Below are positions 1-6,719 of a DNA stretch of 40,123 bases, piece after piece. This stretch comes from an uncultured Bacteroidales bacterium (GTDB lineage: Bacteria > Bacteroidota > Bacteroidia > Bacteroidales > P3), in contig CALDHX010000020.1 of the NCBI GenBank assembly GCA_937901525.1, forward strand, positions 1 to 40,123, read 5' to 3'. Position numbers and translations under genes: made by a program. Positions within the stretch are counted from its first letter, which is position 1. Each line of letters opens with the position of its first letter. The notes beneath the pieces were generated by a model that saw nothing but the letters and a program-made list of their open reading frames with translations, had not been told where the DNA came from and did not search any database.

Positions 1-16
1 TGGAGTCGACACTCCA
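1..16. repeat. Short perfect inverted repeat at left edge
   Basis: TGGAGT and ACTCCA form a 6-bp stem around a CGAC loop, followed by a third GGAG at 23-26. It lies at the window edge, so its context is unknown. There is no T-run after it, so it is not an obvious terminator. Confidence 0.5.
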
Positions 17-29
17 CAGTATGGAGACA

Positions 30-70
30 ATAATAATATATATAATAATAAATATAATAATATATATAAT
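30..70. repeat. AT-only direct repeat (two 17-bp copies, 24-bp period)
   Basis: ATAATAATATATATAAT occurs at 30-46 and again, identical, at 54-70. Positions 30-72 contain only A and T, and the whole leader up to the primase start at 102 is nearly pure A/T. Such a stretch would melt easily. It lies directly upstream of a primase-helicase gene, so a DNA-unwinding or origin role is possible, but that is inference; it could simply be an AT-rich leader. Confidence 0.6.
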
Positions 71-101
71 TAGAAAAAATTAAAAATAAAAAAGAAATTT
101 T

Positions 102-2060
102 ATGAGATTAGAAGATTTAAATAATTGTTTTAATATTTTCAATTTGGCGGCGGCCGAAATTCGTGGAATTGGAAACGTTGATGGAGTGCATCGTTGCTAC
201 TCAGGTTGGTTTAAAGACGTGGGCAGTTTGATTAACGCCTTGGAGGCAAAGGAGTATTTGAATTTGAATTGGTATTTTATCTTTAATGAGATTAAGTATT
301 ATCATTTGGAAGGTACGATGAGAACAATTGGTTGTTTAGATAAGTTTGCTCCAAGTAAGAATTCCATCAAGGACGAGCATATTAAAAGAAGACGTTGGGT
401 GATGTTGGATTTTGATCCTGTAAGAAAGAGCAACACTTCCTCTACCCTTGAAGAGTTAAACGCTGCAAATCTTGTTGCAAAGAAGGTGTGGGATTTTTTA
501 TTCTACAATGGTTTTTCCAATTACATAGGTTGCGTTTCGGGCAATGGCTATCACATTATGTTGCCTTGTAATATGGAGGTCAATAATCAAACCGATAATT
601 TGGTAAAGGATTTCACCAAGGTCATTTCTATGCTTTTCTCCACCGAAGAGGTTACTATTGACACACAAGTCTGCAATCGTGCGCGTCTAACTAAGCTTTA
701 CGGAACTCTCACTCATAAAGGTCCTCACACTCCTCTTACTCCTCATCGCACAAGTTGTTTTAAACATATTCCCGAACGAATAATCCCTATTCAAACGAGT
801 TATTTTGAAAAGATTGTCTCTGCTTTTATGACAAAAACAAATCGTCCTTGTCAAGAAAACAATTACGGAAGAGGTCGATTCAGTGCAAAAGACTTCTTAA
901 ATAAGCATAATATCGCTTATAAGGAACGTTCTATTGCCGGGGGTAGGAAATATACCTTAGAACAATGTCCGTTTAACAGCGAGCATAAAAGCCCCGATTC
1001 TGCCGTATTTGAGTTTGACGATGGACGTGTAGGCTTTAAATGTTTTCACAACTCTTGTTCTTCTTATCATTGGAAGGAATTTCGTGAGCTTTTTGAGCCT
1101 CCTGTTCACAGAAAGCAGCAATATGAAGCAAAAGACTATGTGGATTTGCAACAAAGCCAAGCTCCTGAGGAAGAAATCTGGTTAGGCTTTGAGAAAATCA
1201 CCTCCCCGGAGGCAGATAACATTCTTCGTATTCCAACAGGCTATAATGAATTGGACAGAAGTCTTAACGGAGGATTAGCCTCAGGAGGTCTTTCGGTTCT
1301 TACAGGCATCAATGGTTGTGGAAAAAGCGTGTTTTTAATCAACACAATATTAAACATTTGCGATAAAGACTTTAAAGTAGGACTTTTCTCCGGTGAGATG
1401 CAAGCTTGGAGATTGAAATCGTGGTTTCTTTTAGTGAGTCGTGGGCTTCATCAAGACACAAAGGAAAACAATAGTTTGATAGAAAAGAATTTAAATGAGC
1501 ATCTTTTCATCTACAACAATGCAAACGGCAACAATTGGGACACTCTCTTTCAAAACATAAAACAATTAGTTGAAGAAAAACAAGTGCAATTAGTTGTTTT
1601 AGACAATATGGCATGTATGAATTTAGTGAACTTAGCCTCAGAGAAGTATGAACAACAAAGCAATTTCATAAAAGAATTAGCAGACTTTGCCCGTAAGAAA
1701 AGCATTCACATTATTTTAGTTGCCCACCCAAGAAAATCCTTTGGAATTGTGAGAAAGAGCGACATATCGGGCAGTTATGACCTAAGTAATATGGCAGACA
1801 ATGTGTTTATAATCCATAAAGTGAACAACGATTTCAACAAACACGCAAAAGATTTTTTCAGAAGAGACTTAGTAGAGATGTATTCTAATTATAGCAGTTT
1901 GATAGAGGTTGCAAAAAACAGAGACACAGGAGATGAAAGAGTGATAGGGCTATATTATGAGCATTATTCCAAGAGATTGAAGAGTCAAATGGCAGAGATG
2001 ATTCACTATAAATGGGAAGAAGATATTACTTCAAATTCTACTTTAATTAAATTCAACTAA
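102..2060 (+). CDS. Primase-helicase fusion (AEP-like primase, zinc motif, DnaB/RecA-type helicase)
   Basis: A 652-residue protein that should both prime and unwind DNA. Residues about 95-230 carry the three signatures of archaeo-eukaryotic-type primases: LDFDP (D103, D105), SGNGYH (146-151) and the aspartate of TIDTQ (D187), followed by RLTKLYGTLTHKG. Residues 289-319 hold a likely zinc site (C289, H295, C314, C319). The C-terminal half is a RecA/DnaB-type motor: Walker A GINGCGKS (402-409), Walker B LVVLD (D501) and AHPRK (541-545). The domain order resembles replication proteins of phages and integrative elements. The start is the only upstream ATG, behind an AT-rich leader. Its neighbours are a smalltalk peptide and an HU-like protein, a combination common in Bacteroidales accessory loci. 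No integrase or other phage gene is in view. The family assignment is motif-based; the biological role is inferred. Confidence 0.8.
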   Translation: MRLEDLNNCFNIFNLAAAEIRGIGNVDGVHRCYSGWFKDVGSLINALEAKEYLNLNWYFIFNEIKYYHLEGTMRTIGCLDKFAPSKNSIKDEHIKRRRWVMLDFDPVRKSNTSSTLEELNAANLVAKKVWDFLFYNGFSNYIGCVSGNGYHIMLPCNMEVNNQTDNLVKDFTKVISMLFSTEEVTIDTQVCNRARLTKLYGTLTHKGPHTPLTPHRTSCFKHIPERIIPIQTSYFEKIVSAFMTKTNRPCQENNYGRGRFSAKDFLNKHNIAYKERSIAGGRKYTLEQCPFNSEHKSPDSAVFEFDDGRVGFKCFHNSCSSYHWKEFRELFEPPVHRKQQYEAKDYVDLQQSQAPEEEIWLGFEKITSPEADNILRIPTGYNELDRSLNGGLASGGLSVLTGINGCGKSVFLINTILNICDKDFKVGLFSGEMQAWRLKSWFLLVSRGLHQDTKENNSLIEKNLNEHLFIYNNANGNNWDTLFQNIKQLVEEKQVQLVVLDNMACMNLVNLASEKYEQQSNFIKELADFARKKSIHIILVAHPRKSFGIVRKSDISGSYDLSNMADNVFIIHKVNNDFNKHAKDFFRRDLVEMYSNYSSLIEVAKNRDTGDERVIGLYYEHYSKRLKSQMAEMIHYKWEEDITSNSTLIKFN

Positions 2061-2110
2061 ATTAAACTAAGTTAAATTAATTTCAACCAACTTAAACCAA
2101 CTTCAACCAA
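2041..2110. repeat. Seven tandem 10-bp repeats, consensus NTTNAANNAA
   Basis: Seven consecutive decamers from 2041 to 2110 all fit NTTNAANNAA, for example ATTCAACTAA, ATTAAACTAA, CTTAAACCAA, CTTCAACCAA. TT occupies positions 2-3 and AA positions 5-6 and 9-10 in every unit. The array starts inside the last codons of the primase-helicase gene, spans its stop codon (2058-2060) and ends just before the promoter of the next gene. A period of one helical turn suggests phased bending or a protein-binding array. Confidence 0.75.
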
Positions 2111-2124
2111 CTTCTTTCACCCTA

Positions 2125-2155
2125 TTGTAGCAACTAAAAAAAGCACTTATCTTTG
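2125..2155 (+). promoter_or_regulatory. Bacteroidetes-type promoter for smalltalk-HU
   Basis: TTG at 2125-2127 and TATCTTTG at 2148-2155, separated by 20 nt, fit the Bacteroides consensus TTTG-N19-21-TAnnTTTG. It lies between the decamer array and the start of the small gene at 2186. Confidence 0.65.
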
Positions 2156-2165
2156 CATTGCAAAT

Positions 2166-2179
2166 CAATTAAAACATTA
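2166..2179 (+). promoter_or_regulatory. Leader motif CAATTAAAACATTA, repeated before HU gene
   Basis: The 14-mer CAATTAAAACATTA is found here, just before the smalltalk start at 2186, and again at 2352-2365, running into the ATG of the HU-like gene. Neither gene has a Shine-Dalgarno sequence, which is usual in Bacteroidetes. The motif may act as an A-rich ribosome-loading leader or reflect a small duplication. Confidence 0.45.
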
Positions 2180-2185
2180 AAGCTT

Positions 2186-2335
2186 ATGAAAAACACACAA
2201 AGTCCAAATTGGAAAAGAATCATTGAGTTTGTGATAGTGATTTTAACCACCATTGCCTCGTTTATTGGAGGGAACGTTTCGGCAAAGAACGGTTATAAAC
2301 TCTCAAACTTAGTGCAAAAAGAAGTAATTAAATAA
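2186..2335 (+). CDS. Smalltalk-type small membrane peptide
   Basis: A 49-residue peptide starting MKNTQSPNWKRIIEFVI. It has a short basic N-terminus, one hydrophobic segment (about residues 12-28, IEFVIVILTTIASFIGG) and a polar tail. I chose ATG 2186: a longer frame from 2153 would begin inside the promoter's TATCTTTG box. Size, single membrane segment and position directly before an HU-like gene match the Bacteroidetes family named 'smalltalk protein', whose function is unknown. Likely co-transcribed with the HU-like gene 29 bp downstream. Confidence 0.7.
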   Translation: MKNTQSPNWKRIIEFVIVILTTIASFIGGNVSAKNGYKLSNLVQKEVIK

Positions 2336-2364
2336 TTTATTAACCAAAAACCAATTAAAACATT

Positions 2365-2769
2365 ATGATTAAGTACGTAACAGTAAAACGCAACATTCTA
2401 TTAGGAAACAATCCAGGAGAAAGATATGTTGCACGCCTTTTCAGAGGTCAAGATGTGGATTTAGATTCCATTGCAGGTTCAATCAGCAATTCAACAACAA
2501 TCAGCTATGCCGATGTGTTAGCAGTATTAAAAGCCTTAGAGATGGAAATCAGCAACACAATCTTAAACGGTAGCGCAGTGAAATTAGGCTTTTTAGGCAC
2601 CTTCTCTCCAACCATAAGAGCAAAGTCGCAAGAAGAAGCCGAAAAAGTGGACGCAAGCACCATTACACGTTTCACTTGTCGTTTCTTACCAAGTTCAAGC
2701 TTCAAACGCACCTTAGCCAAGGTGAAATACCAAGAAGCCGACCTCAAAGTCAAAGGCATTATTGAGTAA
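2365..2769 (+). CDS. HU-family DNA-binding protein (HU-HIG type)
   Basis: A 134-residue protein with the HU/IHF-like fold as seen in Bacteroidetes: ISYADVLAVLKALEMEI, then LNGSAVKLGFLGTFSPTIRA (the beta-arm region with the G-x-F/G-T-F pattern) and a C-terminal RFLPSSSFKRTL segment. It is longer than classical HU (about 90 residues), with an N-terminal extension VKRNILLGNNPGERYVARLF typical of this subfamily. It should bind and bend DNA; no target is visible, although the phased repeat array 250 bp upstream is an attractive candidate. Second gene of the smalltalk-HU transcript, closed by the terminator at 2774-2800. Confidence 0.85.
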   Translation: MIKYVTVKRNILLGNNPGERYVARLFRGQDVDLDSIAGSISNSTTISYADVLAVLKALEMEISNTILNGSAVKLGFLGTFSPTIRAKSQEEAEKVDASTITRFTCRFLPSSSFKRTLAKVKYQEADLKVKGIIE

Positions 2770-2773
2770 AAAC

Positions 2774-2800
2774 AAAGGAGGGTTAACGCCCTCCTTTATT
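2774..2800 (+). terminator. Intrinsic terminator after HU-like gene
   Basis: AAAGGAGGG (2774-2782) pairs perfectly with CCCTCCTTT (2789-2797) around TTAACG, followed by a T-rich run. The sequence 2765-2797 recurs almost exactly at 4985-5018. Confidence 0.85.
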
Positions 2801-2826
2801 TTGTAAATTCAACTATTATTTATATT

Positions 2827-2856
2827 TTTGTAGTTTAATAATCAAAAGTATATTTG
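2827..2856 (+). promoter_or_regulatory. Promoter of ATPase-HNH cassette
   Basis: TTTG at 2827-2830 and TATATTTG at 2849-2856 with 18 nt between them, 16 nt before the ATPase ATG. The cassette thus has its own promoter inside the bracketing terminators. Confidence 0.55.
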
Positions 2857-2871
2857 TAAAAAAAATCAAGT

Positions 2872-4182
2872 ATGTATATTAAGAATATAAAACTTACAAA
2901 CTATCGTAATTACGAAAATATTAATTTAGAATTTGGTAAAATGACTACGATTTTGATTGGTAAGAATGGAATGGGTAAAACAAATCTTATTACTGCTCTT
3001 AAACAATCATTAAGTTTTATTTTTACAAAAAGCAAAAGGATTAGTCAGAGTAATTTTATTGCAAATACTATTCAAGGTGGGGTACAGAAGTTCAAAACAA
3101 CTGATGCTACAAGAAAGTTTAATGAAGATGGCACTCAATCAAAAGAGGGTTCATTCCCTATTGATATTGAAACTACAATAGTGTTAGATGATAAAAAAAC
3201 GTTAAATGTAGTGTTTCGTAAAGAAAATATGTACGGAATGAAAGAGCTTTATGCAAAAGAAGCTATTTGTTTTTGGGAACATTATGATACTCTTCAAAAC
3301 TTACCTATTCTTGCTTTTTATTCGGATTCTTTTCCTCATGAGAAGATGAGTATGGGACAAAAAATTCAAGATTTATTAAAGTCTGAATTTGGAATTGCTC
3401 AGTCTGCTGGTTATTATAATTGGAATGATCCTCGTGATTGTGGATTGGTTTGGCAGTGGTATTTTGTTATGCAATGGAAGAATGATAAATATGGTCATTC
3501 AAAAAACAACGAAAAGGCTTATCTTAATGCAATTGGAGAGTGTATAAAGAAATTTGCGGAGCCATTAAAAGATTCTGTAAAAAATGAGGATTTTGAAATA
3601 ACGGAAATGTCTGTTGTATCAAGAGGAAACAAAGATGTAATTGTTTTTAGATTTAAAAATGGTATTGAATCGGATTTTGAATCGCTTCCAGCAGGTTATA
3701 GACGTGTGCTTTCAATTGTATTTGATTTGGCTAATAGATCATTCTTATTGAATAATAATTGCACTTCAAATGGAGTGTGTTTTATAGATGAAATAGATCT
3801 TCATTTACATCCTTCATTAGCACAAGAAATGCTTGATCGCCTAAGATATACTTTCCCTAATATTCAGTTTATTGTTTCAACTCACTCGCCTGTCGTTTTA
3901 TCTAATTTCAAACAAGATGAAAATAATATAGTGTATCAATTAGGAAGAGAAGATAGATTGACTAAATGTAATAAAATGCCTAATTCATACGGCTTAGATT
4001 ATAATAGTTTACTTGAAAATCAAATGGAATCGCCTGTAAGAAATTCTTTATTAAGTGAACTTGTTGATGCATATAATTATTGGAAAGGTGTTGGAGATGT
4101 AATGCGTATGGATAAGGTCATAAATTTAATTATTAATAAGGTTGGAGAAGAAAGTGAATTGGTGAAAAATCTTCTTAAATAG
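2872..4182 (+). CDS. ptuA: ABC-type AAA ATPase, Septu PtuA-like defence protein
   Basis: A 436-residue RecF/OLD-like ATPase with every motif intact: MYIKNIKLTNYRNYENI start typical of SMC/RecF-like proteins, Walker A GKNGMGKT (30-37), signature-like LPAGYRR (272-278), Walker B CFIDEIDLHLHP (303-314, D306/E307) and the H-loop STHSP (336-340). There is no Toprim nuclease domain, which argues against OLD or GajA. The adjacent gene, 5 bp downstream, is an HNH nuclease of the type that partners such ATPases. That pair is the composition of type I Septu (PtuA-PtuB), where the ATPase forms a complex with the nuclease and restricts phage. Bases and codons look more AT-rich than in the housekeeping genes, which fits horizontal acquisition. 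The ATPase class is seen directly; the defence role is inferred from gene pairing. Confidence 0.8.
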   Translation: MYIKNIKLTNYRNYENINLEFGKMTTILIGKNGMGKTNLITALKQSLSFIFTKSKRISQSNFIANTIQGGVQKFKTTDATRKFNEDGTQSKEGSFPIDIETTIVLDDKKTLNVVFRKENMYGMKELYAKEAICFWEHYDTLQNLPILAFYSDSFPHEKMSMGQKIQDLLKSEFGIAQSAGYYNWNDPRDCGLVWQWYFVMQWKNDKYGHSKNNEKAYLNAIGECIKKFAEPLKDSVKNEDFEITEMSVVSRGNKDVIVFRFKNGIESDFESLPAGYRRVLSIVFDLANRSFLLNNNCTSNGVCFIDEIDLHLHPSLAQEMLDRLRYTFPNIQFIVSTHSPVVLSNFKQDENNIVYQLGREDRLTKCNKMPNSYGLDYNSLLENQMESPVRNSLLSELVDAYNYWKGVGDVMRMDKVINLIINKVGEESELVKNLLK

Positions 4183-4187
4183 GTATT

Positions 4188-4976
4188 ATGGAATACATAG
4201 ATAAGAACAAAAATCGTGAAGCTGCTCATAAACTAATCAAAGGTTTTCTTAAAGAATGTTTTAAAGAAGAGAAAAGTTGCTTAAATGATTTATATAGTAT
4301 TTTTAATGGCGAAAACAAGAAGGAATTAAAAGAAATATTACTTAAAGATACTGATAATCATTGTTGTTATTGTATGCGTAATTTACAAGGCTCAACGCTT
4401 GAACATGTAATTACGCAGAAGGTAAATAATCAAGAAGATTTTTCTAAATATTTTGAAATTGAAAGTGAACTCGATAAGCAAAATATTATTCTTGAAACAG
4501 AATTTCTTAACAATCCAAAAGATGTACCTCCTTTTCCTCATACCGTAGCATACGAAAACCTTATTCCATCTTGTCTTGGCACATTTGCATCTGGAACTTC
4601 TAAATCTTGTAATAATCATCGTGGTGATAGGTTTATTCAACCGCTTATTTTCCGAAAAGATATACATAATGAAATAAAGTACAAAAAAGACGGTTCTGTT
4701 GAATGGATAAAGGAAGAAGCAGATATTCCAACTGTCATATCATTAGGCTTAAATTGTCTTGAACTAAAAGCAATAAGACGTATTTGGTATTACCTTTCAA
4801 GTAATAATATAAGTTGCGATGAAAGTAATAAAGATGTGGTGATATATGGTATTATAACGGAATTAGAGAATGAAGATGAGATGTTAAATATGTTAATGAA
4901 TTTTAAAAAGGTAGAATATTGGAGACTTTTAAGTCAATACACCTATTTTAATAACGTAGAAATATTTGAGAAATAG
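4188..4976 (+). CDS. ptuB: HNH endonuclease, Septu PtuB-like
   Basis: A 262-residue protein with an HNH layout: HCCYC (58-62, first metal or zinc pair), LEHV (71-74, with H73 the likely catalytic histidine), ENLIPSC (123-129, N124) and SCNNHRG (140-146, second Cys and the N of HNH). This spacing matches the TIGR02646-type nucleases that accompany Septu and some retron ATPases. It should cut nucleic acid, probably when its ATPase partner senses infection. It begins 5 bp after the ATPase stop and ends at the second copy of the terminator, so the two genes form a closed unit. It is longer than many PtuB proteins, with a C-terminal region (about 165-262) that I do not recognise. No reverse transcriptase or third gene is present. 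Confidence 0.78.
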   Translation: MEYIDKNKNREAAHKLIKGFLKECFKEEKSCLNDLYSIFNGENKKELKEILLKDTDNHCCYCMRNLQGSTLEHVITQKVNNQEDFSKYFEIESELDKQNIILETEFLNNPKDVPPFPHTVAYENLIPSCLGTFASGTSKSCNNHRGDRFIQPLIFRKDIHNEIKYKKDGSVEWIKEEADIPTVISLGLNCLELKAIRRIWYYLSSNNISCDESNKDVVIYGIITELENEDEMLNMLMNFKKVEYWRLLSQYTYFNNVEIFEK

Positions 4977-4984
4977 TTACTTTT

Positions 4985-5018
4985 AGTAAAAAACAAAGGA
5001 GGGTTAAAGCCCTCCTTT
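4985..5018. repeat. Second copy of the HU terminator sequence (flanking repeat)
   Basis: This 34-bp segment matches 2765-2797 except for one inserted A and one C-to-A change in the hairpin loop. The first copy includes the stop codon of the HU-like gene. The two copies, 2220 bp apart, bracket the ATPase-HNH cassette exactly. Confidence 0.8.
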
Positions 5019-5019
5019 T
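4995..5019. terminator. Bidirectional intrinsic terminator
   Basis: AAAGGAGGG (4995-5003) and CCCTCCTTT (5010-5018) form a 9-bp stem around TTAAAG, with T-runs readable on both strands. It closes the HNH gene (plus strand) and the N-glycanase gene (minus strand, stop at 5031). Confidence 0.85.
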
Positions 5020-5030
5020 AAGTTTTGTGA

Positions 5031-6719
5031 TTATTCGCCTATCAATACGCCTGATACACTCCAAGAACTGAAACTTCCTCCTTCGGCTGCTCCTTGTGGG
5101 ATTGCTATCTTTATGGTGTGTTTGCCAGGAGTTAGGTTGTCAAGATAAATGTATGTAGGTTGTGTGGCTGTACCTGGACACCAACCTGAGCGTGATAGAT
5201 CGGAAGAGGAAAGTCCATTCCAAAAGTTACCTGAAACCGGATTCCATTCACGATAGCGTCCACAGTCTTCTCTCCATGGTGTGTATTGATATGTTATTGT
5301 GTCGTCTATTATTATGTTGTTGGGTTTTGGGTTAAATTCATCGCCTCCTCCCCAACCTCCGTGGCCTGTTGTGATGTAGCGAAGACGGAGTTGTTTTATG
5401 CCTTCTGGAATTTCAAAGCTTACACTAAGGGTATCGGTATCGAAGAAGTGAGGATAGTTTTGTCCTGCCATTTCCATTACGTTGCATGTGTTGAATAGTG
5501 GCAATATCCATTGTTTTTTGTTTGAGGATTGGTTTACATAATCGCCCGGATAGGCTTTTATATCAAGACTTAGCAGGTGTCCGCCTCCGTCATAATTGCC
5601 TATGAATGCTCCTATTAGGACTTCGCCTTGTAAGTAGTTTCTAAGGTCGGTGATTTCTTGTTTGTAATAGACTTCTTCTTGCCATTCTAAACCGTCTATT
5701 TGTACTCTATCGTTGAAATGTCCTACTCCAAATGGGGTAAAGAAGCGTATGAGTTCTACTATCGGGGTGTAGTGTGGTGTGGCTGTCATTCCTTGGTATT
5801 TACTGCCTTTTTTGCTTGTGAAGTATGGCACTGCGTCTATGCCTTTGGTGAGTGCGTCATAGAAGGTGATGCTGTCTTGTGGGATTATGAAGATACTTCC
5901 TGTTCTATCGTAAGCATCGCCTGAGGATTGTGTTGTTAGTTCGGCAAAGATTTGGTAATGGTCTGGTAGGTTTTTTAGGTTTATTTTTTTTAGGATTAGG
6001 GTTCCTCCTGCAAAGTGTAGGGTTGTGTCAAGTGGCATTGGGCCTTGGTGATGAGTTGTGTCGCCCCAATGTATGCGTTGTTTGTCAAAAATGTTGGTTG
6101 TTATGACTTTTTTGTCCTTTTCTATTTGGTCTAATTGGCGTAGGCTTACTTGGGTGGTGTTTTCTTTTGGTTGGGTTGTGAGTTTGGCTTTTTTGTTTAG
6201 TTTGGTGTTGGTGTGTAGTTGTGTGATTTGACTTCCGTTTCTTACGTATTGCACCATCACTCCTTTTAGACCTGAGAATTGTGCAAAAGGTGTGGCATTC
6301 ATATTAAGGTCTTGGGTTATCCATATTTCTATGCTATTGGAGTTGATGGAGGTTGTGTATTTTTGACATTTGTATCCAAGTATGGTTTCTTCTTCTTGTA
6401 GGGTTAGTTTTTTTGTATCGGGTATTTGAGTGGAGCCTGTGTAGGTTTGTCCATCTGTGTATTCTAATTGACGGGTGATGGTGGAGGTTTGATAGTCTAT
6501 GAATAGGGTTTCTATTGGTAGGCCTTCTATTGGGTTGTATTCTTGTAGGTCTAAGGGTGTTTGTATTGCTATTTGGTCTTGATTACGATAGATTATGGTG
6601 TGGGTGGTGTCTTGTTGTTTTACGTCTTTTTGAAATGAACGATAGGTTATTTCGTTTTTTTGGGCTATGGCTTGGCTTGCTATTATGGCAAGGGCAAGGC
6701 TTAGGATTATCTTTTTCAT
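5031..6719 (-). CDS. Secreted PNGase F-like N-glycanase with extra N-terminal domain
   Basis: A 562-residue exported protein predicted to cleave the amide bond between asparagine and N-glycans. Signal peptide: residues 1-19 (MKKIILSLALAIIASQAIA). Residues about 25-180 resemble the GLPGLI-like domain (ILGYKCQKYTT...IWITQDLNM). From about 205 on it follows the two-domain PNGase F fold: SSGDAYDRTGSIFII (266-279, D271 matching the key catalytic Asp of the WDRY motif), GHGGWGGGDEF (452-462, E461 at the catalytic Glu position) and SRSGWCPGTA (509-518), as in PNGase F and PNGase F-II. The start codon overlaps the stop of the GT9 gene by 4 bp (ATGA), so translation is probably coupled. It would be expected to act outside the cytoplasm, releasing host or dietary N-glycans. 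Family call is firm; activity depends on remaining active-site residues. Confidence 0.8.
   Translation of the reverse strand: MKKIILSLALAIIASQAIAQKNEITYRSFQKDVKQQDTTHTIIYRNQDQIAIQTPLDLQEYNPIEGLPIETLFIDYQTSTITRQLEYTDGQTYTGSTQIPDTKKLTLQEEETILGYKCQKYTTSINSNSIEIWITQDLNMNATPFAQFSGLKGVMVQYVRNGSQITQLHTNTKLNKKAKLTTQPKENTTQVSLRQLDQIEKDKKVITTNIFDKQRIHWGDTTHHQGPMPLDTTLHFAGGTLILKKINLKNLPDHYQIFAELTTQSSGDAYDRTGSIFIIPQDSITFYDALTKGIDAVPYFTSKKGSKYQGMTATPHYTPIVELIRFFTPFGVGHFNDRVQIDGLEWQEEVYYKQEITDLRNYLQGEVLIGAFIGNYDGGGHLLSLDIKAYPGDYVNQSSNKKQWILPLFNTCNVMEMAGQNYPHFFDTDTLSVSFEIPEGIKQLRLRYITTGHGGWGGGDEFNPKPNNIIIDDTITYQYTPWREDCGRYREWNPVSGNFWNGLSSSDLSRSGWCPGTATQPTYIYLDNLTPGKHTIKIAIPQGAAEGGSFSSWSVSGVLIGE

Noticed and set aside
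1..30. 3' end of a tRNA or tmRNA
   Set aside because: The GGAG/CTCC repeat suggested a T-arm, but the loop has 4 nt rather than 7 and lacks the TTCGA loop sequence.
2770..4976. Retron with ATPase-HNH effector
   Set aside because: Some retrons use the same ATPase and HNH pair, but no reverse transcriptase gene is nearby on either strand and the 100-bp leader shows no msr/msd-like structure.
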